A stretch of DNA of 64,000 nucleotides from Catonia carolina (GCA_035578175.1 JAQMRL010000003.1:80549969-80613968), one strand, 5' to 3'. Positions 10,401 through 21,329 are shown, counted from the stretch's first letter. Numbers and translations are program-made. Notes: generated by a model from the letters alone, not told the origin.

Positions 10401-11006
10401 TCACTTATTGTCACCTTCAATATACACTCCTTCTCTATCAATTCAACGCTCCATACGAATTTTCCATTGTTGGAAACAGTGCTGGAAATCATCTTCTGTC
10501 ACCTCCTTCAGGACAAGTGCAGCTTTCTCTTTTACAGCATCCACAGACTCAAATATTGTTCCTTTTAATGCAGATTTCACCTTAGGGAACAGGTAGAAGT
10601 CACATGGTGCGAGATCTGGTGAATTAGTTGGATGTTCTAAAACTGAGATCCTGAACTTGGCTAGGAACCTCTTGACAGATAACGCGGAATGAGCTGGCGC
10701 AATGTCTTGGTGGAGAACCCATAATTTGTCCTTACACATTTCGGGGCGATTTTTCCTTACTCTTTGACAAAGTTTAGAAAGTACCTCAAAGTAGGAATAT
10801 TGATTAATTTTTTGACCTTCAGGAACCCAGTAAAGGTACACAACAATCCCATGGATATAAAAAAATAATTGCTTTAAATTTTGAGTTGCTCATTCGAGCT
10901 TTCTTGGCTTTCGGTGAAGTTCGGCTCTTCCAGTGCATGGATTGGCACTTCGTTTCCGAATCATAAGTAAAAAACGACGTTTCATCACATGCTATTATCT
11001 TCTACC
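10401..11006 (-). pseudogene. mariner transposase, catalytic-domain fragment
   Basis: The minus strand encodes the DDE domain of a mariner-family (Tc1/mariner) transposase. All three catalytic Asp are visible: in ACDETS (codon at about 10984), in LHQDIAPAHS and in SPDLAPCDFYLFP. Thirty-four residues separate the second and third, which is the D34D spacing of mariner. The C-terminus is DDFQHCFQQWKIRMER and then a TGA in place of a Cys codon, followed in frame by REGVYIEGDNK and a stop at 10401. A frameshift lies in the T-run near 10858-10866. The N-terminal helix-turn-helix half is absent; the copy stops at about 11006, exactly where an inverted second C-terminal piece begins. Confidence 0.88.
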
Positions 11007-11008
11007 GG

Positions 11009-11176
11009 TTTCCTAAGGTGAAATCTCTATTAAAAGGGATAAGATTTGAGTCTGTGGAAGCTGTAAAAGAGAAAGCGGCACGTGTCCTGAAGGACCTGCC
11101 AGAAGATGACTTCCAGCACTGTTTCCAACAATGGAAAATTTGCATAAAGCGTTGTAGGGATAGAGAAGGAGTGTAA
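11009..11176 (+). pseudogene. mariner transposase C-terminal piece, inverted relative to its neighbour
   Basis: Fifty-six codons on the plus strand read FPKVKSLLKGIRFESV, then EDDFQHCFQQWKI, ending REGV and TAA. This matches the C-terminus of the minus-strand copy next to it, starting just after the third catalytic Asp. The two form an inverted repeat with arms of about 160 bp. It diverges from its neighbour at many sites. Confidence 0.85.
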
Positions 11177-11179
11177 AGT

Positions 11180-11640
11180 TTAGTATGTTAAAATTTTGGA
11201 ACGAGGTCCAATTTTTATCGTGGGTTAATTAAGCAGAAGAGTAGCTTCTGGAAAAATGTTTGTTTTGAAGCAATAATTTGATGTCGGTCCGAGAAGCGCG
11301 TACTGTTTAGTGCAGAGTAACTCTGGACACACATTTCAGTATCCGATATTATTATTTATTATCGTTTTTCATTCTTCATTCTTTATTTTTTATTCATTTC
11401 GTCTTCTTCTTCTCACACTCAAGGATTAGACTCCCGCCTGTTCTGGCTCACAACAGCGACAGAATTACTGAATTTGCAATCTCTTGAGTGACCTCCCAAC
11501 ATCTCTCCTCCCCTTCGGTATGTATTGCAAAACATTAAAAGGGGGTCCTTTCATTTCGTTTTCACCGATCAACAAAAATGAATATTTAAAAAAAAATTGT
11601 TACAATTTAGCCCTAATTTGTAATTCAGTTTACAATAAAA
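11180..11640. other. Unassigned DNA; possible LINE 3' tail near 11400-11490
   Basis: Around 11402-11416 the minus strand has a GAAGAAGAAGAC run preceded by a segment of more even base composition, as at the 3' ends of the RT copies at 7.2, 7.75 and 63.1 kb. No RT motif is readable. Confidence 0.25.
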
Positions 11641-11648
11641 ATATATTG

Positions 11649-11800
11649 GCGACCTCCGTAGCGTAGTGGTAGCGCATTAGCTTACAAAGCGCAGGTCCCG
11701 CGTTTGATTTCCGGATACGGTCTGGAACTTTTCACAACTTAAAACCCACCGTAGTCGCTAATAACCAAACTGTTGATGCGACGTTAAATAACTTTTTTCT
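11649..11800 (+). mobile_element. tRNA-derived SINE (CTCCGTAGCGTAGTGG type), full-length
   Basis: The head CTCCGTAGCGTAGTGGTAGC fits a pol III A box and GCGTTTGATTTCC a decayed B box. The body ends CGTAGTCGCTAATAACC...GATGCGACGTTAAATAAC. The type recurs at 31.4, 32.0, 32.55, 38.2, 41.4, 54.5, 60.9 and 61.8 kb. Confidence 0.85.
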
Positions 11801-11804
11801 CTAT

Positions 11805-11970
11805 TTAGGAAATTCACAATCTGTTGGAAACAATCAGTGAATATGATAACTCAAAATTTGGAAAAAATTAACATGGTAAATGAACGTGAGGGGAGTCACA
11901 GTTCAGTGACAGAACTCCGACGTGAATAGATAAGTGTAGCTTTAAGTGCAGCATTTAGAACACTGTAATG
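11805..11970 (+). repeat. Dispersed repeat shared with 55205-55372 (inverted)
   Basis: Shared blocks are GAAATTCACAATCTGTTGGA, AACAATCAGTGAAT, TTAACATGGTAAA, AGTGACAGAACTCCGA and AAGTGCAGCAT. A weaker relative may lie at 13675-13760. Origin unknown. Confidence 0.65.
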
Positions 11971-11994
11971 GATAGTCAATTACAGTACTACGTT

Positions 11995-12400
11995 AATTGA
12001 TGAGGTCCCGGCTCCATCGACGTTTTAGACGTCTTATTGGATTGTTTGAGAGAGTCGCGTAGCCAGATTTGAGATCAATGGGTTATGGTGGTTCACGAGT
12101 TTCTTCCTTAATTTTGTATAGAGTTTTAAGAAAACGTCATTAATGTAGGGTAGGCCTACGTTTAGGTCTGAGTGTAGCGTTCTATTGGTTACATAATAGG
12201 GGGCGTTTATTATCCTCCGTAAAAGCTTTGATTGGAAACGCTGAATTTTTGCTAATACAGATGATTTGGCACAGCAGTAAAGCTGACTGGCATAGCTCCG
12301 TATTGGTCGAAAGTAGGAGTTGTAAATGGTTAATTTGGGTGTAGTTGGTAACTTGGATTTGCGTGAAAGAAGTCTGTACAACTGTTTGAACCTTTAAACA
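11995..12400 (-). pseudogene. Jockey-clade LINE, ORF2 C-terminal relic
   Basis: The minus strand reads FKQLYRLLSRKSKLP, YNSYFRPIRSYASQLYCCAK, IQRFQSKLLRRIINAPYYV and TLHSDLNV, then a frameshift near 12045. Beyond it the frame resumes as PIRRLKRRWSRDLIN and stops at about 11996. This is the Jockey ORF2 end, with the same family signature as the 1.0 and 33.2 kb relics. The rest of ORF2 is missing. Confidence 0.85.
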
Positions 12401-13090
12401 AATTTAAAAAAAATTTATTATAACTTTAAATTGTTAAACTAGCCTATCTATTCAATTATTTCTATATATAACATCAGATTAAATCTATTTGTTTGATACT
12501 ATTAAGTTATAATAACTTAGTAATAATAATAGTGTAATTATAACAATAAGAGCGCGGGGCTTCATTAAATTTGTAACAAAATTACAAAACATCATTGACT
12601 TGTTTTGTAAGACAAAATGAAACTGGTAGAGCCGAGCATTACTAACTACAGTAGCATGGATATGTATATAGGGGACATTTGTAGTGTCTCTTCGTCCTGT
12701 TTTCTCATGTAACGTTGATTGTAGTCACAGAATCTACAATCAGAGGAATTGTTTGGATGAGGGAGTAAGCAAATTGGTCGGGGGATGACATTACAGAGGC
12801 AATTAACAAGTGTTTATGTGAACTTTACATACAATTGCTGTTATACCAAACAATAGCACAAAACTCAACTTTTATACATCGTAATGTCTCTTACGAATTG
12901 TATAGGAACAATGCAAACATCATCCTTGCATACATGTTTAACATTAAAATATTCCGTATTTACAGTAAGTCTATGTTAGTGCCTTTAAAAATATCAATAG
13001 TCATGTAAGAGGGAAATCGGCGTATTTCTAATGATTACGACTCACAAAAAGTACCAAGGTTTACTTCATAATTTTGTAAAATATAATACC
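12401..13090. other. No feature recognised
   Basis: Mostly AT-rich, with a slightly more even stretch at 12620-12800 without coding signal. Confidence 0.5.
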
Positions 13091-13104
13091 TATAATTAAT
13101 TAAC

Positions 13105-13235
13105 GATTTTTTTTTTTAACTTATTTATTTACAATCAGCCTTACAATGTGGCTTTAAGCAAATCATTATACAAGAACTAAACTTACGTGAGTGAAGTAGA
13201 CAGCCTTTGCTCTCACTTCAACTAAATAAAATTAA
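13105..13235 (-). repeat. Probable LINE 3' UTR end
   Basis: A T-run followed by TTATTTATTTACAATCAGCC resembles the 3' terminus, in minus orientation, of the Jockey element at 14.6 kb and others at 22.6, 33.7 and 37.2 kb. No coding sequence is attached. Confidence 0.45.
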
Positions 13236-14185
13236 CGATAACTATTTACTTTTTCTTTAATATTAAAAAACTTTTTTTTCTTTAAATGGATTGAAATAGA
13301 TGGATGACAACCGGTAGACAAAACAAATTTTTTAGACACTGAACAGTAGACCTAAGGTGTCGGATAAATAGTTTAAAAAACTTAGAAGGGATGTTGAGAA
13401 AACGGAATATACCGAGAAAACTTAATCAACCGAACCAAATTTAGACAATTATTTACGGATTTTAAAGGCTTTCATGAAGATAATAAATAAAACGGTGGAC
13501 AGAAGAAAAAAAAGCCTGCAGTGAGCGAATACTGAGAATGTGTGCTGCAAAAAGAGTTTCCAAAATTGGCCTTTAACGAGAAAACACACTTTTTCATTTA
13601 CAAGTTTATGAACCAAGGCAGAAAATATGTTTGAAGGAATATTATTTCTAACAAGGTGTAATTAACTTTTTATATTATTAGAGAAATTCACAACTTTTAC
13701 AAATTAGACAACCAGTGAATATGAAGGTGGGTGAAAAAATGACTGATATGACTTGAGTGACGTGCATGGAAAGCACCATCCATTGATAGTTCTCTAACTT
13801 TTAATTTTTTTACTTTTTAATAATTTATTTATTTGTAAAATACAATAGTTTTTAAAGCGGCAAACCCCTGGTTCACTTCCTCCTTTAACGCCTTTGAACG
13901 TTGTTTGGTAAATTATGGGAAACATTTTTGAGTATCAGTTGGTTTAGATGAGCGAAAAGTCTATTGCGGAAGTTCGTGAACGTTGTGTGAAAAGATCCGG
14001 TACCATAAGTATTTTGAGAACATAATGTTTAAGAGCATCAGAAACGTAAGAGGATGCATTGACTTATATTTGTGACGTCTTCTATTAAAACTTCATTATC
14101 CAGTTATCGCTGACGGTTTAATATCCATAAATTTTACCGGCTTACGTACATCTAAACTGGTTAAAGAAGGAATTTTTAAGGGATT

Positions 14186-14312
14186 CTATAGCGTTAGATT
14201 TTGGCTGAATAAAAGTACCGAAAGTTTATTGTCCAAAATGTCTCTTTTAATTAAAACATGGAAGTTCCAAGTTAATCGTCTATCAAAGTACAAACCCAAA
14301 TACCTCACAGGT
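14186..14312 (-). pseudogene. Jockey-clade LINE, RT thumb relic
   Basis: The minus strand reads VRYLGLYFDRRLTWNFHVLI and KRDILDNKLSVLLFSQNLTL before a stop. The YLG-DRRLTW block is the Jockey RT region downstream of the YADD site. Nothing upstream or downstream continues it convincingly. Confidence 0.75.
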
Positions 14313-14737
14313 ACCTGTAGCGATCAGCTGTTGTGACAGTTTTTAAATTTATTTAAAACAGCTGGTTCATAAATTTTATTACTGAAGGCAAGTATTTAAT
14401 TTATATAAAATTTATTATTTTTATAAATTTCAATTTAAATAGTATAAAATGTAAGCCACAATATTTATTTTTTTTAAATTTCATTAACTAAGTAGTGAGA
14501 TAAAATTGTTTTTGAAAATTAAATTAATATTTCATTTTATTTTATTTCTTTTCAAAAATATTATGTAGTTCCGGAATTATAATTGCAAAAAATTTTTTTT
14601 TTTTTTTCTCTTTAATTATTTATTTGCAACTGTAAAATTTTACAATAAGCAAATGAGCTGGTTTTAACATAGGAAAATTTACAATAACAAAGATTAGACC
14701 CAGTGGCTAATCTTTGTAGGTGCCACGAGTCATTGTC

Positions 14738-17434
14738 TTATAAGAGCAGGTCTCTATTCCATGAACGGCGAAGTCGTCGGCGAGGATTTCCAGGAAGAGT
14801 ACGAGATGATAAGTTTTTGATGTATGGATTTTGATGGTTTTGAAGTTTTCCGAAGAATCTTCTGTAGCAGTTGTATGCCATATCTTTTATGTGTGTTATT
14901 TTGAGGTCGTCATGTAGTATTCTGTTGTTAATGTAGAATGGAGCATTGGTGATGAGTCGTAATAATTTTGATTGAAATGCCTGTAGTTTTCTGATATTAC
15001 TTGGCTTTGCTGTTCCGCAGATTTCAATTCCATAAGTCCAAATTGGCCGAATGAATGATTTATAAATGAGTAATTTTGAACGTAACGGTAATCGGGAATG
15101 GCGTCCTATGAGGTGGTATAATTGTTTTACTTTTTTATCCAAAGTCAGTCGTGTATTGTGGATGTGTGTTTGCCAGGTTAGTCGTCTGTCCATCGTGATG
15201 CCTAGGTATTTTACTGCGTTCCTTTGTGGAATGGGTTCGTTGTTGAGGAATACCGTAGGACTTTCTCCTTTACATAATGAGAATCTTATATGTACTGACT
15301 TATTAGTGTTTATTTTTAATCTCCACTTTTTCAGCCAAATTTCAATTGTGTTGAGAAAGTGTTGTAAGTTGGTACTGGCCTGCGTTAAATCGTGGGATGA
15401 AGTCAAGATAGCAGTATCGTCAGCGTATGTTGCTACCGTTATTCTTGGATCAGATGGTAAGTCCGCAGTGTAAATTGTATACAGTAGTGGTGAGAGTATA
15501 GAACCTTGTGGAACTCCTGCACCTATATTTTGGTAGTCAGAAACTGATGATCCTTGCCTCACTACAAAGAAACGATCTTCTAGGAAGCTTTTCAGTACGT
15601 GATAATACGTATCCAGGAGGAATCTTTTCAATTTATATAACAGACCTGGATGCCAAACTTTGTCAAAGGCTGCTTGAACATCTAGGAAGACAGCGGTGGT
15701 AAATTTCTTCTCCTCCAGCGCAACAGCTAGCTGGTCCGTCAATCGATGTAACTGATGAATCGTTGAGTGCCTGCTTCTGAAACCAAACTGATGGTGTGGT
15801 ATTATGTTATTTTCGTTGCAAATCGGCAATAAGCGGGCTAGTAATAATTTTTCGAATAATTTGGATAAAGTTGGGAGTAAGCTTATTGGCCGATACGAAG
15901 ATGGAGTACTTGGTGGTTTATTTGGCTTCAGAAATAGGACGACGTGAGACAGTTTCCACTGAATCGGGAAGTGCGTCGTTCTGAGGATGGAATTGAATAT
16001 TTGAGTTATAAGGGTATATCCACATAATGGTAAGTTCTGAAGAACCTCCGCCGTTATTAAATCGTACCCCGGACTCTTTCTTGACGGTAGTTGTTGGACA
16101 GCCGCCTGCACTTCCCTTCTTGTGAAGTTTTCCGGAGGCAATGACAAATTCAATGGTGAAGACAAGAAATTTTCTACATCTGAGGTGAAACCAGGTAAAG
16201 AATTGTCATTGGGCTGAAATACGCGCGCTAGATGATCGGAAAACATGTCGGCCTTCTTATTGTCTGATTTAGCCCATGATCCATCGGGGTGTTTAAGTGG
16301 GTGCGACTGCATTTGGTAACGCAAAAGACGCTGCGTTGCAGTCCAGAGGCTTCCATCTCTTTCTGTCAGGTTGGCGACATTTTCATTGAACCTTTCCGTC
16401 TTGATGTTCCATATAGCTGTCTTCAATTCGTTAGTCATGTAATTCAAGTTTCTCTTGTCCGAAGGAAGTCTGGTACGCTGCCAAATGCGTCTTGCTCTCC
16501 TTTTTTCCCTGACAAGTTCTTTTATATAGTTCGGATAACAGTGTTCCTTTTTTGGAGTTGGTCTACGGGGTTGTGTAGAGTTCCAAGCTGCATATTGTAT
16601 TGTTACTGTCAAATGTTCCACTGCTTCTTCCACCTCTCTTGCCGTGCGAAGAGGCAAGTCCAACCGTATATTGTTCTCTATGTTACTGCTGAACAAGTCC
16701 CAGTTAACTGTTCCATCTATCAAACACTGTCTCACCGGTGCTTCCAAAACTGTGCCCGACAGGGTGCAGAGAACTGGCGAATGGTCGGATGAAAGATCGT
16801 CAAGTGATTCCGTTTTTGTGTAGAATCTCGAGAGGCCCTTGGATACGAAAAAGTCCAGAAGATCGGGATGTTTAGTCAGAGCTGACGGCCAATACGTTGG
16901 TGACCCAGTTGAATGAAATTCCAGTCCGAGGTTTAAAATAGCTTGAATCATCATTCTGCCACGTGGATTTATCAGACGCGATCCCCATTGAGCATGTTTC
17001 GCGTTGAAATCGCCTCCTGCTAAAAACCGAGGACCGAAACTTGAAAACAACTCTGTAAACTTGTCTACTGTAATCCGGTGTCTCGGGGGACAGTAAACCG
17101 AGATGAATGAGACTTCCTCTTGATCTATCTCCAGTGCCACACCCACTGATTGAATACTTTCCGATGGTTCGATTACTGTGCATATATGATGTTTGATATT
17201 GTTCCTAACTAGTACCGCTGTACCACCAAAAGCTCTTCCATCAGGGCGATCAGCTCTATAAACTTTATAACCTTTTATGTAAAATTTTGAGTCTTTTGTT
17301 AAATGTGTTTCGCTTAGTAAAACAATATCGATACGTTTTTCATTTATTAAATATTCAAATTCCGCCAAACGTTGAATGATCCCATTCGCATTCCACAATA
17401 GCACCGATATAGAATTAGACATGTTATTTGCCAT
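14738..17434 (-). CDS. Jockey ORF2: AP-type endonuclease plus reverse transcriptase
   Basis: 898 residues, close to the roughly 900 usual for Jockey ORF2. The N-terminus is an exonuclease III-like endonuclease: WNANG (Asn at about 15), SETH (Glu 42), GGDFNAKH and SSDHSPV near residue 220, all with their catalytic residues. The RT follows, with SYRPISLLPTLSKLFEKLLL, HHQFGFRSRHSTIHQLHRLT, AVFLDVQAAFDKVWH, GVPQGSILSPLLYTIY and ATYADDTAIL, with the catalytic YADD at about 670-673. The thumb and tail include KYLGITMDRRLTW and FQSKLLRLITNAPFY. There is no RNase H domain, as is normal for the clade. Its role is to nick target DNA and copy the element's RNA by target-primed reverse transcription. The start ATG overlaps the end of ORF1 by 11 nt, suggesting translational coupling or reinitiation. 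It appears intact and potentially active. Confidence 0.95.
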   Translation of the reverse strand: MANNMSNSISVLLWNANGIIQRLAEFEYLINEKRIDIVLLSETHLTKDSKFYIKGYKVYRADRPDGRAFGGTAVLVRNNIKHHICTVIEPSESIQSVGVALEIDQEEVSFISVYCPPRHRITVDKFTELFSSFGPRFLAGGDFNAKHAQWGSRLINPRGRMMIQAILNLGLEFHSTGSPTYWPSALTKHPDLLDFFVSKGLSRFYTKTESLDDLSSDHSPVLCTLSGTVLEAPVRQCLIDGTVNWDLFSSNIENNIRLDLPLRTAREVEEAVEHLTVTIQYAAWNSTQPRRPTPKKEHCYPNYIKELVREKRRARRIWQRTRLPSDKRNLNYMTNELKTAIWNIKTERFNENVANLTERDGSLWTATQRLLRYQMQSHPLKHPDGSWAKSDNKKADMFSDHLARVFQPNDNSLPGFTSDVENFLSSPLNLSLPPENFTRREVQAAVQQLPSRKSPGYDLITAEVLQNLPLCGYTLITQIFNSILRTTHFPIQWKLSHVVLFLKPNKPPSTPSSYRPISLLPTLSKLFEKLLLARLLPICNENNIIPHHQFGFRSRHSTIHQLHRLTDQLAVALEEKKFTTAVFLDVQAAFDKVWHPGLLYKLKRFLLDTYYHVLKSFLEDRFFVVRQGSSVSDYQNIGAGVPQGSILSPLLYTIYTADLPSDPRITVATYADDTAILTSSHDLTQASTNLQHFLNTIEIWLKKWRLKINTNKSVHIRFSLCKGESPTVFLNNEPIPQRNAVKYLGITMDRRLTWQTHIHNTRLTLDKKVKQLYHLIGRHSRLPLRSKLLIYKSFIRPIWTYGIEICGTAKPSNIRKLQAFQSKLLRLITNAPFYINNRILHDDLKITHIKDMAYNCYRRFFGKLQNHQNPYIKNLSSRTLPGNPRRRLRRSWNRDLLL

Positions 17435-18782
17435 TAAATGCGAAAGTGAGTGATTGTATTAATTGACTCATGAGGGTGATCAATGGTGTGAAGAGGGCTT
17501 TTAGGTCGGTCATGAAAGTTGTTAGCTGCGATTGAATACTGAATTGTGACTGGCGTTCTTGCTCTCCAAAATTATCGGCGGCGATTTGTGAGTAGGTGAT
17601 GGTTGACTGTTTATGAGGGTTGATGAATTGGTGATTACGAGTTTGGTTTTGTTGTGAAAAAGTTTCTCTTCCTGCTACTGCGCTTTTCGGAAGGGAGGGG
17701 AATGATTTTTCTGTAACAGATGGAGATTGTTGCGAGCTCTCTTGAGGGCGTGCTGCAGTGGCTGGTGAACGGCGATTTTGCAGATCCCGAAAGACTGAAC
17801 ACCCCTTGTAGGAAGAGGGATGTGGTCCCGAACATAGGCAACATACGGCCGGCTCCTCTTTTAATTTTGTACATGAGTTAGATTCATGACCTGCGCCACA
17901 CTTTACACATCGAGGCAGTAAATTACAATAACTTTTCGTATGGCCGTATCTCTGGCAGCGTACGCACTGCACGGGCTGCCTCCTCTGTCTTGGTTCTTCT
18001 ACCCATATCCTTGAATAACACAAATATCTAATATCAAATATCTTATTATTATCTTTATTGGGTTCAAGATCTACGTAGAATAACGGGAGCTTCACTTTGT
18101 CCCGAGAAATGACGTTTGTAACACTTCTAACTTGATAACCTAAATTAGAAATTTCGTTCTGAATGGTCTCTTCTCCGATTGACCAATGCAATCCACGTAT
18201 TACTACGCGGTACGCCTTGTCTTCGGCAAGTTGGTACGTGTGGAATTCCGCATGGTTTTCTCTTAAACATTTTACTATTTTCCTATAAGCATCCGGTGTG
18301 TGTGGATATATGGTGACTCCTGCTTTTGTACTCCCACAATGAAAGGAATCTTTTTCAGTTATGCCTTGAAGGAAATCAATGAGTTTTGAAAATTGCACAT
18401 CAGTATGTAAGTGTATAGGAGGCGGTCTTGTTTTTATTGGAGATTCATTATTAGTGTTGTCTGTCGCAGTTGTTTCCATATCCGTTAATACGCTAAATTT
18501 ATTGGCAGTGTAGAGACTACCAATTGTAAGTCTCGGATCTCTTGTAAATCGTTTAGCGGAACTAACGTTACTAATTGCGTTTGCGTTTTCTGTTTGGCGC
18601 TTCCTTTTGGAAACAACATTATTCCAATCTAACGTTGGATGAGAAATATCAGCTGTTAGCCTATCGATACTTTCTTCTTGTTCTTCTCTGGAGGGAAATG
18701 AATTTGAATGAACAGGTAACGCCATTAGTCGCGATGTTTGCAAAACATTTGTGTTTAACGACGCGTCGGCTGCGTTAATCAT
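17424..18782 (-). CDS. Jockey ORF1: gag-like RNA-binding protein with zinc knuckles
   Basis: 452 residues. An N-terminal low-complexity polar region is followed by a domain at about 195-265 (YRVVIRGLHWSIGEE and onward) of the kind found before zinc knuckles in Jockey-type gag proteins. Three zinc knuckles lie at about 270-327: CVRCQRYGHTKSYC (CX2CX4HX4C), CVKCGAGHESNSC (CX2CX3HX4C) and CCLCSGPHPSSYKGC (CX2CX3HX6C). The C-terminal 100 residues are Gln/Ser-rich. Family knowledge: ORF1 binds the element's RNA and guides particle assembly and nuclear targeting. The start at 18782 is the first ATG in frame; no usable longer frame is visible. It is somewhat shorter than the best-known Jockey ORF1 proteins but has all the expected parts. 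Confidence 0.92.
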   Translation of the reverse strand: MINAADASLNTNVLQTSRLMALPVHSNSFPSREEQEESIDRLTADISHPTLDWNNVVSKRKRQTENANAISNVSSAKRFTRDPRLTIGSLYTANKFSVLTDMETTATDNTNNESPIKTRPPPIHLHTDVQFSKLIDFLQGITEKDSFHCGSTKAGVTIYPHTPDAYRKIVKCLRENHAEFHTYQLAEDKAYRVVIRGLHWSIGEETIQNEISNLGYQVRSVTNVISRDKVKLPLFYVDLEPNKDNNKIFDIRYLCYSRIWVEEPRQRRQPVQCVRCQRYGHTKSYCNLLPRCVKCGAGHESNSCTKLKEEPAVCCLCSGPHPSSYKGCSVFRDLQNRRSPATAARPQESSQQSPSVTEKSFPSLPKSAVAGRETFSQQNQTRNHQFINPHKQSTITYSQIAADNFGEQERQSQFSIQSQLTTFMTDLKALFTPLITLMSQLIQSLTFAFNGK

Positions 18783-19099
18783 GCAGGCCGTGCAACAATC
18801 GACCTATAAACCTATAGGTTAGGCCTTCTATTTGACTGGAAAATAGCAAATTTTGCTGATAAATTTGAAATGCAGATTTACTTTCAATAAACAGAATAAA
18901 GAAAATTTCACTTACTATTTGTTGAATGAAAATCGTAAGCCCGTAAACAAATATCCAGTTAAAAGTATTCGTTCTGATCTGACACAAATTAGTAAACACC
19001 TTCCCATTAATATAACCGGAAGCGAATCCTTGCAAAAATTGAAAATAAATTTGTCTTAAATTTAGTTAAGCTTTTGGATGGTTATACTGTACTGTATAG

Positions 19100-19136
19100 T
19101 TTCTAAATAAAATTAACGTTAAAAACAAAAAAAAAA
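19100..19136 (+). other. AATAAA followed by an A-rich tract
   Basis: AATAAA at about 19107 precedes an A-run at 19126-19136 on the plus strand. It could be the 3' end of a retroposed transcript oriented opposite to the Jockey element. The plus-strand ORF at 18853-19059 is not recognisable, and the match may be chance in AT-rich DNA. Confidence 0.25.
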
Positions 19137-19139
19137 TTT

Positions 19140-20455
19140 GTCTTGGACCAACCGTCATACAGTAAAGATGGAATTTTGGGTTTTATTTCAAGTTACAGTA
19201 TAGGGATAATTCAATAATTAGGGCTAATAGTATTATGTTAATGCTAATATTTTAAATTAATACAGGAACCGCTACATACCGGTGAATCGAAGAGAAACAT
19301 ATTGTTATTTTACAATCAGTTTTTAAAAATGTATCTAAATATACACATTTTAACCATAACCGATAAGTCTAAATTACTACTTTTTTTAAAATGAAGAACA
19401 ATACTTATAGTGTGTTTCAAAAACTTAACTACAAAATAAACAGAACTCTAAATTATAAATAGTTTTTTGAAACGAGAAGTAGATAAAACTTTCTTTGACG
19501 ACAATGATTAGATAGATGGGGATGATTCTGATTATGAGATGATGATTTTATTAGTCAAAAATAAAATATTAGTTAACTAATAAAAAAAATCGTGGAAGAA
19601 GTTCAATATTTTAACAAGCTTTAATCTGGGAATATTTTCGCCGTTGTCGAAGAAGTTGATTGCAAAAAGCTTTGATTTTTGTAAATTCGTTTAATGTTTT
19701 AAGCTAATTTGTTTAATTAATTCTTTTATGAAGGGCAGTTTTCATTGTTATGCAATATTCATTGATTACATGCCACAGGAATCCTGTGATCAATCTCAGG
19801 AATTTTGATTGAAAGGGCAGAAAGAAAAAATTACAAATTAATTACAAGTTTTGATAGAATCGAGTAATTACAGCAAGAATAATAATTTTCTTTCCTTAGT
19901 TGAAATTTCTTTATCGGTATTAGGTACTAAAAGTATCAGGTATTTTGTGTAAATATCTACGGTTCAGAATTAACATGAGTTATGCCACAAACAGAAAAAA
20001 ACAATGCAATGAATTGAACATTCAAAAGGTTTTTTTATTACTTTTAAAGCTAATACGAGAGTATTTTAACTTATCAATAACACGCTTAGACTTTCTACAG
20101 GATCGTGGCAAGGTAAAAAATTGAGGAAGGGTTGAGAGTAGAAATAAAGAAGATAAAAAGGGTGTCAACCAGTTCTAGAAGACGACCAATTGTCATGTGG
20201 GTCTCATAATATGTATTATTATTTAACAATAATAAGACCCTCAAAAATTTACATATTAGTTCTATTGTATCATTAAAAGCGTAAAATCCCGCACGCTTCT
20301 TTACAACATTATGATATCATACAGGTCTAGACACCACCTACCTTGGTTCACTAATTTGTCGAATTCAGCGTCAAACTTTTTTGCAATACATAAAAAGTGA
20401 TTCTCTACTTTTTATACTATTATCATAAATACAATAGAACAATACATTCCTTCCC
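19140..20455. other. AT-rich DNA, no feature recognised
   Basis: I see no coding sequence, RNA gene or recognised repeat. Confidence 0.55.
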
Positions 20456-20458
20456 TCG

Positions 20459-20793
20459 TGCCTATAACAGGCAGGTGGAGGCTTAAATTATTTGTACATG
20501 ATCTCTTAGTTCCAGGGCTAAAAAAAATAATTCTTTCTTATTTTTTGGCCAGCCAATTTTATGACTGAAGTATTTAAGAACAGAAAAGGTAGAGGTGTAA
20601 TATACACTATTTTGAGTTATCTCCTCTGAGAGTAATGAATTTCATTATACAGCCAGACCCTGTGGTGAATGAAGTGAAGGTGTCATTTGCAGGGTGTAGA
20701 AAATGTGCTTTTCATGCAATGGTAAACCACCAAACTTTTAGTTTTACTTAGCAAACCCTTAAGCAGTTCAAACCAGCCTTTTGGCTGATGACC
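20459..20793 (+). repeat. 390-bp dispersed repeat family copy
   Basis: It has the full set of blocks from ATAACAGGCAGGTGGAG to TTTTGGCTGATGACC, with small internal deletions. Confidence 0.85.
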
Positions 20794-21329
20794 CTTATAC
20801 ATTCATATACAAACTGTTCAAACTACTCAATCTGCTCCCTCCACAAACTAAAAATATGCCGGACACCATAAGGTATAAAAAGTAGTAGCCATTTGGTATT
20901 GGAAGTAGGAAGAGAAGCTATAGAAAAAATGGTTACTCCAGGAAATATATAGTTTTGTGAGCTTGTCTACCGGTTTCAATTTTAGTTTTCTATTTTTAAA
21001 TAAATTTTTTTGTCTTGCATATTCTATTGTTTGTTTTGTTTTTCATTTGTACATGAAATTATATAATAGCATATTACTTTCTTTTATAAAAATGTCTTAG
21101 TAATTTAATTAGTATTTATGTTACGAACCTGTAGTTGTAATTACTAAAACACTTAATAGATTACCGTAGTAGTTGCATTAGTCTAATGAACAAAGAAGCA
21201 ATGAATTGATCTACCCTTGAACATGGGAAACCATAGTTGGTGAATTAATTTTCCCACCACGAATTAAAATAAATAGTTTTTAGATTATCAAAGTATAAGT
21301 AAGGAAATAAACATTTATTTTGGCCTTCG

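Larger units (their letters stand above)
14593..19029 (-). mobile_element. Apparently full-length Jockey-clade LINE
   Basis: Minus-strand element with ORF1, an overlapping ORF2, a short 3' UTR and an A-tail (T-run 14593-14608). The sequence TTGCAAAAA occurs at 14583-14591 just outside the A-tail and again at 19030-19038. If this is the target-site duplication, the element is about 4.4 kb with a 5' UTR near 245 bp, usual for Jockey. The 5' boundary is an inference: the duplication is only 9 bp and A-rich. Both ORFs lack stops or frameshifts, unlike every other LINE here, so it is probably the youngest insertion. Confidence 0.75.

Noticed and set aside
15066..16792. Several plus-strand ORFs of 60-167 codons
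   Set aside because: They lie antisense to the Jockey ORF2 and carry no domain.
18775..19059. Minus ORF of 86 codons and plus ORF of 68 codons next to the Jockey 5' end
   Set aside because: No recognisable domain; probably chance frames in the proposed 5' UTR.
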